Notes: generated from the sequence alone by a model not told the origin. A stretch of DNA of 64,000 bases from Bradyrhizobium sp. CSS354 (GCF_029051725.1 NZ_JAACFU010000016.1:62001-126000); one strand, 5' to 3'. Numbered from the stretch's first letter, positions 1 to 9,934 are shown. Translations and numbers: made by a program.

Positions 1-2163
1 AGCGCGAGCTTTGGCCTCGGCCCACACTGCCTGCAATTCCTCAACACGTGCTTTGGCTTCCCGAAACAGGTTGTCAACGGGCAGGCTGGCATCGGGGATC
101 CGGCCAACGCTACCGAGAAAGGTCATGCAAGCGGCTTTGCCGGATTCGAGGCTGGCGGCCAGCGCGTCGAGATTCGTCCTCTGGGACTCCATCTTGCCGA
201 GCCTGGCAAGAATATCCTCCACTTTACCCCGCCACAGTAACATCTCCGCGGGACTACGCGGAGCAAGGCCAGCAGGGGCCCAGAGCGCAGTCCAAGCGGT
301 CGTGACTTCCGCCAGCCGCGCCTGCAACCCTTGCAACTTCCCAGCGTCACGGTCGCGCGTCGTGCGAAGTGCGGCGAGACGCTGCAGCGCATCCTCATGC
401 CGCGTGGCTCGTTCGGTATCGGCAAGCAAGAGATCGGTGATGCCGTCGATCGCTTTTGAGGACTGTGAGACCTCGGAAAATAGCAGAAGCCGCCCCCGAG
501 CATCGCTGTCCAGCACCGCGCCTAAAGCGCCAAGTTGGGCGTCGCGCTGCTGGCGTGCCTTGATCAGATCGGCCCGATTCGGAACCTCGCCTTCGCCGCG
601 TAGGCGCGCAAGTTCGACTTCGGTGGACCCTAGTAATTCATCGGTTGTGGCCAGTGCGTCGCCGAGGCGCTTGATCTCATTGTCACCGACATCGATGGCC
701 TGGACGAATTTTGCAATTATGACGTGTTCGGGTAGCGGCAGCGCGCGCAACTGATCCAGGGAAGCGAGTGCGGGATCAATTGCCGCCAGAGCCGAGTCCA
801 ATCCCTGGGTGTCGGATTTTAGTGCCGCCATGTCACGCCGGTGACGATCTGCCTGGGCGGGAATGTCGCCTAGCGCTTCAAAGCGCTGCTTTATGTATTG
901 GAGGTCGCCTATGGCTTGATGCCCGCCCTCCTCGACGGCCAACGCGTCATGTTCGCTTTGGGCTCGTGCCTGCCGTGTTTCAGCTTCCGCCAACGCTTGT
1001 GCCGCGCGATTGAGCTGGCCGATACAGTCGCGCACCCGGGCCAGCGCGGCATCGGTGGGAAGTCGCTCCAATAGGATGTCGTGCGAGCCCATTCCCAGTC
1101 TTCGTGCCGCATCTTCGAGCGATCGCACCGCGTCATCGCGCGATTGGCGGCGGCGCGGCAGATCGTCGATTGCCTTGCGCACTGCACCTAGTCGCTCGCG
1201 CAAAGCGTCGATCGCGATTGCTTCCGCCAGCACGCCATCATCGACCTTCATGGCCGCGATCTCCGCGGCCTCCAACGCGTCCGCAGAGTCGAGGGCCGTT
1301 ATATCCTGCATCAGTCCGGCATCTGTATCGAGCGCGGCACGCCAATCCGCAAGGGTCTGCGGTGGAACCGCCGGCAGATCGGCGACGTCGGCAAGTTCTG
1401 CCGCGATCCCGTCAAGCCGCGCTAGCTTTGAGCGCACGCGCAGCGTCCGCTGCCAGCGCGCCAATGTACTGCCGCTGTGAGCGTGCTCGGCATTGAGCGC
1501 CTCGAGATTGGCGCGCGCCTCCTCCACTGCTGTTTCAAGATCCTGTACCGACTCGCGGGTAACGATGGCATCGCGCAATGCCCTATCGGCACTGTCGCGG
1601 CGATCGGCTACCTGATAAAATAGCTTGCCTGCTGATTTTCGTGGGGTGAAAAGATCCTCGGCCTCACTCTGCAGCCTCTCCCTGACTCGCGACAAGGCGG
1701 TCATGCCTGCCGAACTGGCTGCGAGGGTCTCGGCGAGGCGCCCACCGGCGTTGAGCAGGTCTGCGCCGCCGTCCCGAAGCGCCTGAGCTGTCAGGCCGAA
1801 CTCGCGACTGAAGGCATCGCGCGATAGATTCCCGAGCAAAGGCACTAGCGTGTCATCCGGCAATGCCTGATCGTCGTCGCCAATTAGCGTGTTTTTGTTA
1901 CCCTTGCGACGTCGCGTCACGATCAGCCTGCCGTCGGAATGGCGGAAGGCGCCGCCGATCCGCAAGCTCTTGCTTTCGTGCCGGAAATCATAATCCGTGC
2001 GGGCGCTGAAGCCGAACAGCAGGTCGCCTATTGCCGACAGCGCCGAGGTCTTGCCGCCCTCGTTGGGGCCGAGCACCACGTGCAAAGCCGCCTCTGGACG
2101 GAATGCCAGGCTGCGGTCAGTAAAAATGCCATAACGTTCGAGATCGAGACGCTCGATTCTCAC
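1..2163 (-). CDS. SMC/RecN-like AAA ATPase, YhaN type (3' end outside the window)
   Basis: The reading frame is open from a GTG at 2163 to the window edge, giving 721 residues of what is normally a protein of roughly 1100. The N-terminus has a Walker A (GPNEGGKTSA, residues 32-41) preceded by a RIERLDLERYG strand typical of the YhaN/SbcC group. From about residue 150 the sequence is Ala/Glu/Arg-rich coiled coil running off the end; the second ATPase half lies outside. The GTG start overlaps the TGA of the upstream nuclease gene by 4 bases (GTGA), so the two are translationally coupled. By analogy with SbcCD and Rad50-Mre11 the pair would process DNA ends, with the ATPase gating the nuclease. 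That role is inferred from the family. The start is fixed by the coupling and by the conserved N-terminal strand. Confidence 0.85.
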   Translation of the reverse strand, partial: MRIERLDLERYGIFTDRSLAFRPEAALHVVLGPNEGGKTSALSAIGDLLFGFSARTDYDFRHESKSLRIGGAFRHSDGRLIVTRRRKGNKNTLIGDDDQALPDDTLVPLLGNLSRDAFSREFGLTAQALRDGGADLLNAGGRLAETLAASSAGMTALSRVRERLQSEAEDLFTPRKSAGKLFYQVADRRDSADRALRDAIVTRESVQDLETAVEEARANLEALNAEHAHSGSTLARWQRTLRVRSKLARLDGIAAELADVADLPAVPPQTLADWRAALDTDAGLMQDITALDSADALEAAEIAAMKVDDGVLAEAIAIDALRERLGAVRKAIDDLPRRRQSRDDAVRSLEDAARRLGMGSHDILLERLPTDAALARVRDCIGQLNRAAQALAEAETRQARAQSEHDALAVEEGGHQAIGDLQYIKQRFEALGDIPAQADRHRRDMAALKSDTQGLDSALAAIDPALASLDQLRALPLPEHVIIAKFVQAIDVGDNEIKRLGDALATTDELLGSTEVELARLRGEGEVPNRADLIKARQQRDAQLGALGAVLDSDARGRLLLFSEVSQSSKAIDGITDLLLADTERATRHEDALQRLAALRTTRDRDAGKLQGLQARLAEVTTAWTALWAPAGLAPRSPAEMLLWRGKVEDILARLGKMESQRTNLDALAASLESGKAACMTFLGSVGRIPDASLPVDNLFREAKARVEELQAVWAEAKARA

Positions 2164-3386
2164 GATAACGCTCCGGTAAGCAACGCACGAGCTTCGCTCG
2201 GCAGCGACTTAAGCAAATCCGCAGCCAGCAAGTCATCGTGCAGCTCTATCGGCAATCTGGCTTTGATCGTTTCGATCAGGTCGGCCAGCAATAGCGAAAA
2301 TTCAGGATCTTCCGTCGCAGTGGCTAGCAACTGGTCGAGATCTAGGCTTTCAATCGATGATAATGCAGCGGCCGGCCGCGGCGGAGGAGCGGTCTTGATC
2401 TTGAGTTGCTCGATCCAGCAATCGTCGGCAAATTGAAGGGCACGAGCGCGAATATCGTCCTCAAGTGTTTCGCGTCGCGCAACTAGTTGATTGTGTAGCT
2501 GCGTGGCGCCGATCAATGTCACCCGCACCGCCAATGGACGGCCTTCGGCCTGATGATGCGCGCCGGCAAGCGTGGTTGTGATGCGTGCTACAACGTCTTC
2601 CTCGCGACCGGCGTCAGATATGTCGATCGCCAAGTGCGCCCAGCGCGCACCGTCCAGCGCAAATGGGCTGACATCGACAATACGGCCATCGTCAACGGTG
2701 ACCCGCATCGCTCCCTTAGCACCGGTTTCGCGCACGTTGCGTCCCTGCAAATTGCCGGGAAATACAATCCATGGATCGCGGCTGATAATCTCCGCGGCAT
2801 GGACGTGTCCTAACGCCCAATAGTCGTAACCAAAACGCCTAAGATCATCGATGGTACATGGTGCATATCCGTCGTGACCGCGAGTGCCGTCGAGCGACGT
2901 ATGCAGCACGCCAATGTTTAACCAGCCGTCGTGCCGGGCGGGATAAGTCTCGACGAATTCCCCGGTAAGGCGATTTGGAAAGCTGCGACCATGCAACGCC
3001 ACGCGATACGCATCTAGCGTCGCGCTCGTTGCCCTGTCGGACGGAAAGACATTCACCGAGTCGGGATAAGGGAGATCGCGCGACATCAGGCTATCAGCAT
3101 CGTGATTGCCCTTAGCAATAAAGGTGGGAATTCCCGCGCGATGCAAGGCGCTGATGGCGCGCACGAAAAACAATCCTGTAGTAACGTCTTTCCAGTCTCC
3201 GTCGAAAACGTCTCCAGCAATTATGAGAAAAGCCGCCTTGCTGGTGACCGCCTCCTCGACCAGGGCCAGGACCGCCCTGCGGCCAGCATCCGCGAAGCGT
3301 CTAGCGACGTCCTTATCCTTTAGTCGCAGACCTGCGAACGGGCTGTCGATGTGAAGATCGGCCGCGTGGATGAACGTGAAACGCAT
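2160..3386 (-). CDS. Metallophosphoesterase DNA repair nuclease, Mre11/SbcD (YhaO) type
   Basis: This 408-residue protein carries the five-part calcineurin-like metal site: D10 and H12 in HAADLHIDSP, D59 and D62 in AGDVFDGD, GNHD at 93-96, the histidine of LHTSLDG near 162, and GHVH at 193-196. The order and spacing match SbcD/Mre11-type exonucleases, and the roughly 400-residue length fits the YhaO branch. It is the first gene of a minus-strand operon with the YhaN-like ATPase, which starts inside its stop codon. Together they probably form a two-subunit DNA end-processing complex. The first 156 bases upstream separate it from the divergent giant helicase gene, so both may share a control region. 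The segment reads as less GC-rich than the genes after 10 kb. Confidence 0.88.
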   Translation of the reverse strand: MRFTFIHAADLHIDSPFAGLRLKDKDVARRFADAGRRAVLALVEEAVTSKAAFLIIAGDVFDGDWKDVTTGLFFVRAISALHRAGIPTFIAKGNHDADSLMSRDLPYPDSVNVFPSDRATSATLDAYRVALHGRSFPNRLTGEFVETYPARHDGWLNIGVLHTSLDGTRGHDGYAPCTIDDLRRFGYDYWALGHVHAAEIISRDPWIVFPGNLQGRNVRETGAKGAMRVTVDDGRIVDVSPFALDGARWAHLAIDISDAGREEDVVARITTTLAGAHHQAEGRPLAVRVTLIGATQLHNQLVARRETLEDDIRARALQFADDCWIEQLKIKTAPPPRPAAALSSIESLDLDQLLATATEDPEFSLLLADLIETIKARLPIELHDDLLAADLLKSLPSEARALLTGALS

Positions 3387-3542
3387 GGCTTAATTGCTCT
3401 GAAGACCTTATCAGCGGCCAGCGAATCCGATTTCTCACGCGGCGTGTGGTCGTTACGCAAATACTTAAAGTAGAACGGCTCTTGCGAGCAAGGCCGCAAT
3501 ATCGGAATAACTGAGTTAGCAACCTTAATTTTGGACCGGGAA

Positions 3543-6500
3543 ATGAGCGAGATCCAATCAGCAGACGAAGCCGCGCGGGCGCCGCACGACGGAAACGTCA
3601 CCTTCGCCGTTGATCTCGCCTCTACATTCACCTTCGCATCGCACCAGAACTCCATTCCGGTGATCCGCTCTATTCGGGTCGAGAACTCGACGGCCGTCTC
3701 ACTCGAAAACGCACGGTTAGAGCTTACCTCCAGCCCAGCTTTTCTAAGATCGAAGACGTGGGCCTTCGACCGCATTCTAGCGGGAGAGAGCCTCACCCTG
3801 TCTGATCGTCGCATCGACCTCGACGCCGCTTACCTTGCCGGACTGGACGAGGCAGAACGCGGTGACATTAAGCTGCGCCTTTTAAGGGGAAACGACGTCC
3901 TCGCCGAGATAACAGTGCCGGTCCGACTGTTGGCCCGGGATGAATGGGGCGGAGTGTCGGACATGGCCCAGTTGCTACCGGCCTTCGTCATGCCCAATGA
4001 GCCCGCAATCTACCGGATATTGCGCTCCGCCGCAGAGCGCCTATCCGAACACGGCCACTCATCGGCCCTTGACGGTTATCAGAGCAACAATCCTAAGCGG
4101 GCCTACATGCTAGCCGCCGCCGTTTATTCTGCCGTTGCCGGGCTCGGCCTTCACTACGCGCAGCCGCCTGCAAGTTTTGAAGCTCGTGGTCAGAAGATCC
4201 GCGGACCGAGCAAGATCCTCCAGGATTGCATTGCGACCTGCCTGGACACCACCTTACTTTTCGCGGCCGCACTGGAAGCGGCCGGCCTGAACGCGGTCGC
4301 CGTCCTTCTCGATGGCCATGCCTTGGCTGGCGTCTGGCTTTTAAAGCGGACGCTTCCAAAGACGGTTGAGACCGACATCATTGAAATCCGCAAGGCGATC
4401 GCCGCGCGCGAGCTGATTGTGTTCGAAACCACCAGCGTTACGCATCGACCAGCAATGCTGTTCGAGCAGGCAAAACAGGCGGCCGAGGCGAAGCTCGAGG
4501 AAAACGCCGCAGACCGTTTCGTTTCTGCAATAGATATCGCGCGCTCGCGGTCGTCAGGTATCACACCACTAGCCTCACATGAAGCTGCTGAAGCGGGCAA
4601 TGATGCCAATGATGACGAGCCCACCGGCATCCCTCTGCCGGCCGAGCCGGATTTTCGAATGCCGGCCGATAACGTCGGTCAAAAGCCCAGCACGGCAGCC
4701 GGCCGCATAGAACGTTGGCAGACCCGGCTGCTCGACCTATCGCTGCGTAACCGGCTTTTGAACTTTTCGGACAACAAGCGGGCCGTATCCTTCCTCTGCC
4801 CGGACGTCGCCTTTTTGGAAGATCGGCTTGCTGAAAACGCAGCAATCAAACTGATTTCGTTGCCCGAGCAAAATCCTCTGGGCGAGCGAGACGCAGAGCT
4901 TCACCGCGACCGGCGCGGGCAAGATCTGCAGCGCAGCTTTGCGGCAGAAGCGTTGCTTCGCGACGAACTCTCCTCAATGCTTGAGCCTAAGGAGCTTTTC
5001 GCGCGCCTAACCGACCTATTTCGGCAAGCCAAAAGCGACATCACCGAAGGTGGAACCAATACTCTATATCTTGCCGTTGGCTCACTAAGATGGAAAAAAT
5101 TGCCCACGGATGAGCGTGTCTATCGCGCGCCGATCTTGCTGCTGCCTGTCAAGCTCGAGCGGTCTGGTGTCTCCGATCGGTTTCGACTTAGATTCCACGA
5201 GGACGAACCTAGGCTCAACGCGACGCTCCTACAGTTCGTAAAGCGCGAGTTCGATCTAAACCTGCCGGATTTCCGGGACGGTCTGCCTGTAGACGGCAAG
5301 GGCATCGACGTTCTGCAGGTGATAGAGTTGATGCGCCGTTCGGTGCGCGACGTACCCGGCTTCGAGGTTGCCGACGACCTCGCCCTATCGACGTTCTCCT
5401 TTGCCAAATACTTGATGTGGAAAGACCTGACGGACCGGACGGACAGCCTACGACGCAACCGAGTTGTCAAGCACCTGATCGATAATCCGGAAAAGGCATT
5501 CGAGGGCGCAGACGAACCCTTCCCGGATGAAAACGACATCGACCGGAACTATGCCTCCGCAGATATAATCATGCCATTGCCAGCCGATTCCTCGCAGATC
5601 GCTGCCAGCCTGGCCGCTGTGCAAGGCCGCGATTTTGTCATCGTCGGACCACCTGGAACCGGCAAAAGCCAGACCATCGCCAACATGATCGCTACCTGCC
5701 TCGCAGCAAGCAAGACCGTTTTGTTCGTTGCGGAGAAGACTGCGGCCCTGGACGTGGTCTATCGGCGCCTGCGTGAGCATGGCCTTGGCGACCATTGCCT
5801 GGAGCTTCATTCAAGCAAGGCGGACCGCAAGCACTTCTTCGGCCAACTGAAGCGCTCGTGGGAAAATCGTGCAAACCTTGGCGCGTCGCAATGGGCCAAG
5901 TTGAACGAGCGGCTGGAAATCCGCCGCGATGAGCTGAACGCCTATGTCGCGGCTCTGCATCACCAGGCACCTAACGGATTGACGCCCTATCTCGCTATGG
6001 GTATCGCGATGCAGGGTCACAACGAACACGCGCCTTCCCTGGCCTGGTCTCGACAAGACGAACACGACGCGGTTGGCTACGCTGACCTGCAGCAACTCGC
6101 CGCGAAACTGGGCATGACCTATGCGGCGGTAAAGGTTCGCCCAGTACTGCGGCTCGTGCATGTGGAGGAGTGGTCCGGTGCTTGGCAGGAGAAACTGCTG
6201 GCCGCGGCACGCGCGCTCGGCCAAGCTGCTTCAGCCGCGCAGACTGCACTTTCCGCTCTCAGTAGTCGGCTTGGCCTGGCCGGCGTGCAAGACTCGCGAT
6301 GGGATGGATTGGGGTACTTTGCCGATCTGGCGCGGGATGTCGTCGCGACGTCCGGCTCGGACCATACGATTATTCTCCACAAGAACTTTGCGACGCTAAC
6401 GCGCGCCGTCGCGGACTTAGAAACGGCCATCGGTAGCTACCGCCAAACCGAAGCTGACCTCTCGGTGGCCTATCCGCCCGATGTCGTGCCGAGGATTCCA

Positions 6501-9479
6501 CTCGATGACCTTGAGCACGAATGGCGCGAAGCCAATGCGGCAATATGGCCCAAGTCATGGTTCGCGACGCGCCGGGTACGCCGGCTGCTCGCCTCATACG
6601 CCAATGCCAACACCGCCGATCCAGCCACCGATCTGACCTTGTTGCGCAAGTTGCAGACGACTCATAGCGCCGTTGAGCGCAGTCCAATTGCGACCGCGCC
6701 GCTTAGGTTCGAGGGGCTCGATACCGATTGTCAGCAACTGTCGCAGCACTTGCAAACCGCAGAACGGTTGCGGACATCGCTGGTTCAGCTCGGCGAATTC
6801 GCCGGTAACGTGCAAGCCGTCGCTGCCAGCATCGCAGTTGGCCTGAAGGGGCAGATCAACCAACCTCAACTGGTTGCGGCAAAAGCCTATCTTCAGAAGC
6901 ATCAGGCCTTGAAGTCCGCTATTGGGGTGTTTGAGGAACTTGCAGGTCATTCGTTTGATAGCCGCGAGGACGACAATTTTCTGTCGTGCATTGTTCGGCA
7001 AATGGATGAACTTGAACACGCTCGCAACCTTTTTCGTGACTGGTCAACTTGGTGTGCGGTCCGCTCTCGCGCAATTGCCAAGGGTCTCGGTCCGCTCGTC
7101 ACTGACCTAGAAGACGGCGCGGTGCCGCCCGACGGTTCTGCCCGCGCCTTTTTTCTTGGCTACGCTCGATGGTGGCTGCCCTTAACGATTGATGCAACCC
7201 GCGAACTCCGCGATTTCCGGCGCTTCGAACACGAACACGCAATATTGGAATTTAGGGAAGCCGACGACGTCGTTCGCGCTCACGCAACCAACAAGGTGAT
7301 CAGCTCGCTCATCCATGATCTGCCGCCCTCGGCGTCGGTGCCCCGGCAATCCGAACTAGGCCTGCTGCGGCACCAGATGGGTCTGCAGCGACCAAGTCGT
7401 TCTATACGCGACATGATCGGTGCGATGCCAGAGAGCTTTGGTAAGCTTGCTCCGTGCGTGTTGATGTCTCCGCTGTCCATTGCACAGTATCTGCCGACAA
7501 ATCAGGCGCTCTTCGATGTTGTGATCTTCGACGAGGCGTCGCAAATCGCGACTTGGGACGCCGTCGGCGCCATCGCTAGGGGACGCCAGACCATCATTGT
7601 CGGCGATCCCAAGCAATTGCCGCCAACAAATTTCTTTGGCCGCAATGACGCCGACGAGGACGACGTACCCGAATTCGACCGCGATTTAGAAAGCATTCTC
7701 GATGAAGCGAAGGCCTCAGGTCTACCGACGCGGCATCTGCGCTGGCACTATCGCAGCCGCCATGAATCGCTGATCGCGTTTTCCAATTGGCACTACTACG
7801 AAAACAACCTGATCACCTTCCCAAGCCCTGTGACGCAGGACCAGGCAGTCTCCCTCACCTTTGTGCCGACCGGCGTCTATGATCGCGGCAAGAGCCGCAC
7901 CAATCGAGAGGAAGCTCGCGCCATTGCCGCCGACATCCGCGGCAAACTGGAAACCTGGCTGGCGCTGCCAGAGTCACAAAGGCCGACCATTGGCGTGATT
8001 ACCTTCAACGTCCAACAGCAGACGCTGATCCAGGATTTTCTCGACGACGCAAGGCGCGCCAATCCGGAGCTCGAATGGTTCTTCTCGGACGATCGAATCG
8101 AGCCGGTGATCGTCAAGAATCTGGAGAACATTCAGGGCGACGAGCGGGATTTAGTTTACTTCTCGATCACCTTCTGCCGCGACGCCGCCGGCAAGCTGCC
8201 CATGACGTTCGGCGCAATAAACAGGGAAGGCGGCGAGCGACGCCTCAACGTAGCCGTGACTCGCGCACGCAGTGAACTAAAGGTATTCGCAGGCATCCGT
8301 GCTGACGACATTAATCTCGATCGCACTAGAGCAACGGGTGTTCGCCATCTCAAGGCATTTCTCGATTATGCGGTGCGCGGTGCGATTGCACTTCCGGCGC
8401 AGAGCTCCGGATCTCAAGGGGAGATGGAATCGCCATTCGAGGAGGCTGTCGCCGCACATTTGGAAAAGCGCGGATGGGAGGTCGTCCCCCAGGTCGGCGT
8501 GTCTGGCTACCGCGTAGATCTCGGAATCCGCCACCCGGACAAGGCCGGTCTGTATCTCGCGGGGGTCGAATGTGACGGCGCGACGTATCATAGTTCGGCC
8601 ACCGCGCGAGACCGCGATAAAGTCCGCGAGCAGGTGCTGCGTGGGCTTGGTTGGAATATCTTACGAGTATGGTCGACCGACTGGTGGTTCGATGCAGAAG
8701 GGGCAATCGAGCGACTTCATCTATCCCTGAATGAGGCGTTGACAGCGAGTCGAACTCCTACTGCAGGGGCTGCTGCGCCGACCGAGGCGCTCGCGGCGGA
8801 TATGGAGGGATTTGCGGTCACGGAGCGTGATCCAATTTCAAGCGACGATGGCGAAGTTGGCTCCGTATCTCCCGAGTTCCCTAAAAAGGATGGAGACGGC
8901 GAGCTCGAACCGCTAGCGATGGATGGAATTGACGAGAAGCTGCCCCCTCTGGCCGCGGCAGTCACTAAAGCCGGTTGCCCACGCTTCGCGATGGCAAACC
9001 TTTCCACGATCAAGGCTGACCCTGATTGCTTCTTTGAATTTTCTTATCGGCCTACGCTACAGGCCATGGTCGACGCCGTAATGGAGGCAGAGGCGCCATT
9101 GCGCGAAGACGTTTTGTCCCAACGTATAGCAAGGGCGCACGGCTGGCTTCGCACAGGCGCGCGGATACGCGAGCAAATTGGGCTGCACCTTCGAACGCTC
9201 GATCGCACAGAAGAGAGCTCCGGCGTATTCCTCTGGAAGCCTGGCACAATTGTAAACTGCGTGCCATTTCGCGAGCCGCAAAGCCCGGAGCACCGTCGAG
9301 GTCTGGCTGACATTTCGGTCGCGGAGTTGGCAGACTTTATTGCATCCTATCCGACGGCGCTTCGGGAAGGTGACCCTCCCCTCGTGTATGCACGATTACT
9401 GCAGGTCGAACGATTGACTGCGCCTTCGCGCGAACGCTTGAGAGAGGCAATAATCCGCGCCGAGCAGTACACCCCTTAG
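3543..9479 (+). CDS. Giant DUF4011-SF1 helicase-Vsr nuclease-DUF3320 protein, Hhe-like antiphage protein
   Basis: This is a protein of 1978 residues. Near residues 232 and 258 a CLDTT...GHALAGVWL arrangement resembles a transglutaminase-like Cys/His site inside the DUF4011-type N-terminal half. A UvrD/Upf1-like SF1 helicase follows, with Walker A GPPGTGKSQT near 701, a Walker B-type FDEAS near 1329 followed by GDPKQLPP, and motif VI VAVTRARSE near 1566. A Vsr/MTES_1575-like PD-(D/E)XK module sits at about 1642-1719 (GYRVDLGI, GVECDGATYH), and a DUF3320-like tail at about 1796-1909. This order matches the single-gene Hhe antiphage system. An in-frame TTG at 3531 would add four residues, but the ATG at 3543 has a GGGAA just upstream, so it is preferred. 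The antiphage role is inferred from architecture and island context. Confidence 0.85.
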   Translation: MSEIQSADEAARAPHDGNVTFAVDLASTFTFASHQNSIPVIRSIRVENSTAVSLENARLELTSSPAFLRSKTWAFDRILAGESLTLSDRRIDLDAAYLAGLDEAERGDIKLRLLRGNDVLAEITVPVRLLARDEWGGVSDMAQLLPAFVMPNEPAIYRILRSAAERLSEHGHSSALDGYQSNNPKRAYMLAAAVYSAVAGLGLHYAQPPASFEARGQKIRGPSKILQDCIATCLDTTLLFAAALEAAGLNAVAVLLDGHALAGVWLLKRTLPKTVETDIIEIRKAIAARELIVFETTSVTHRPAMLFEQAKQAAEAKLEENAADRFVSAIDIARSRSSGITPLASHEAAEAGNDANDDEPTGIPLPAEPDFRMPADNVGQKPSTAAGRIERWQTRLLDLSLRNRLLNFSDNKRAVSFLCPDVAFLEDRLAENAAIKLISLPEQNPLGERDAELHRDRRGQDLQRSFAAEALLRDELSSMLEPKELFARLTDLFRQAKSDITEGGTNTLYLAVGSLRWKKLPTDERVYRAPILLLPVKLERSGVSDRFRLRFHEDEPRLNATLLQFVKREFDLNLPDFRDGLPVDGKGIDVLQVIELMRRSVRDVPGFEVADDLALSTFSFAKYLMWKDLTDRTDSLRRNRVVKHLIDNPEKAFEGADEPFPDENDIDRNYASADIIMPLPADSSQIAASLAAVQGRDFVIVGPPGTGKSQTIANMIATCLAASKTVLFVAEKTAALDVVYRRLREHGLGDHCLELHSSKADRKHFFGQLKRSWENRANLGASQWAKLNERLEIRRDELNAYVAALHHQAPNGLTPYLAMGIAMQGHNEHAPSLAWSRQDEHDAVGYADLQQLAAKLGMTYAAVKVRPVLRLVHVEEWSGAWQEKLLAAARALGQAASAAQTALSALSSRLGLAGVQDSRWDGLGYFADLARDVVATSGSDHTIILHKNFATLTRAVADLETAIGSYRQTEADLSVAYPPDVVPRIPLDDLEHEWREANAAIWPKSWFATRRVRRLLASYANANTADPATDLTLLRKLQTTHSAVERSPIATAPLRFEGLDTDCQQLSQHLQTAERLRTSLVQLGEFAGNVQAVAASIAVGLKGQINQPQLVAAKAYLQKHQALKSAIGVFEELAGHSFDSREDDNFLSCIVRQMDELEHARNLFRDWSTWCAVRSRAIAKGLGPLVTDLEDGAVPPDGSARAFFLGYARWWLPLTIDATRELRDFRRFEHEHAILEFREADDVVRAHATNKVISSLIHDLPPSASVPRQSELGLLRHQMGLQRPSRSIRDMIGAMPESFGKLAPCVLMSPLSIAQYLPTNQALFDVVIFDEASQIATWDAVGAIARGRQTIIVGDPKQLPPTNFFGRNDADEDDVPEFDRDLESILDEAKASGLPTRHLRWHYRSRHESLIAFSNWHYYENNLITFPSPVTQDQAVSLTFVPTGVYDRGKSRTNREEARAIAADIRGKLETWLALPESQRPTIGVITFNVQQQTLIQDFLDDARRANPELEWFFSDDRIEPVIVKNLENIQGDERDLVYFSITFCRDAAGKLPMTFGAINREGGERRLNVAVTRARSELKVFAGIRADDINLDRTRATGVRHLKAFLDYAVRGAIALPAQSSGSQGEMESPFEEAVAAHLEKRGWEVVPQVGVSGYRVDLGIRHPDKAGLYLAGVECDGATYHSSATARDRDKVREQVLRGLGWNILRVWSTDWWFDAEGAIERLHLSLNEALTASRTPTAGAAAPTEALAADMEGFAVTERDPISSDDGEVGSVSPEFPKKDGDGELEPLAMDGIDEKLPPLAAAVTKAGCPRFAMANLSTIKADPDCFFEFSYRPTLQAMVDAVMEAEAPLREDVLSQRIARAHGWLRTGARIREQIGLHLRTLDRTEESSGVFLWKPGTIVNCVPFREPQSPEHRRGLADISVAELADFIASYPTALREGDPPLVYARLLQVERLTAPSRERLREAIIRAEQYTP

Positions 9480-9858
9480 CATCATCTCATCTTACCACCC
9501 GTGCAACTCCAAGACTTCTTGGTTCCGGAGCACGCTGCTGCATTTCTGCCGCACCGTCACCTCGTACCCTCAAGAGGCATACTATTACACGTCCGGTGGC
9601 TGCACCAATCGCTGGTACCTCTCTTTGGTAGAGCCAAATTCGATAGTGACTACTGCCGTCGGCAGTTCGTAGTGATGATCAATGATGCGACGAACATAGA
9701 TAGTTGTACTTTTCGGTCGTTTCACTGCTCGAACGCTAGCCCTGCCAGCAGAGAAGGAATTTGTGGGGTAGCCCCACAATTTTTCGGCGTTGGCTCGCCT
9801 GGCGCGAGCGCGTCTTGGAAATGCTTTTTGCCTAACCCTGATCCTGAAACTCGCCAAC
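9480..9858. other. Intergenic stretch without a supported gene
   Basis: After the giant helicase stop there are several short overlapping open frames on both strands (for example 9501-9902 plus and 9585-9857 minus). None has recognisable motifs, a convincing ribosome binding site or biased codon use. The only clear element is the terminator at 9762-9785. The stretch may be decayed sequence at the island edge. Confidence 0.5.
9762..9785 (+). terminator. Rho-independent terminator
   Basis: A perfect 8-bp stem (TTGTGGGG/CCCCACAA) with a 3-base loop is followed at once by five Ts on the plus strand. It lies about 280 bases after the giant helicase stop and would end that transcript before the convergent tRNA region. 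Confidence 0.75.
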
Positions 9859-9934
9859 GGACAAAAGCGATAGGATTTAAACCTATGACCTCCAGGCTAT
9901 GAGCCTGAAGAACTGCCGCTTGGCTGAGGTGTTG
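9859..9934 (-). pseudogene. Degenerate tRNA-Met-like remnant
   Basis: Read on the minus strand, the segment has an anticodon arm TCAGG-CTCATAG-CCTGG with a CAT anticodon. It is followed by a 5-base variable region AGGTC and a T arm with a perfect 5-bp stem (ATAGG/CCTAT) around TTTAAAT. These resemble the 3' half of an alphaproteobacterial initiator tRNA. The D stem cannot form, no 5' acceptor strand complements CGCTTTT, and the end is TCC rather than CCA. I read it as a decayed tRNA half, possibly left by an integration event. A highly divergent element-borne tRNA is the alternative. Confidence 0.5.

Noticed and set aside
11-754. 247-residue plus frame at the window start
   Set aside because: It lies opposite the coiled coil of the YhaN-like gene, which is open through the whole region and coupled to the nuclease gene.
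9501-9902. 133-residue plus frame after the giant helicase
   Set aside because: It crosses a strong terminator and the tRNA-like remnant, and shows no coding features.
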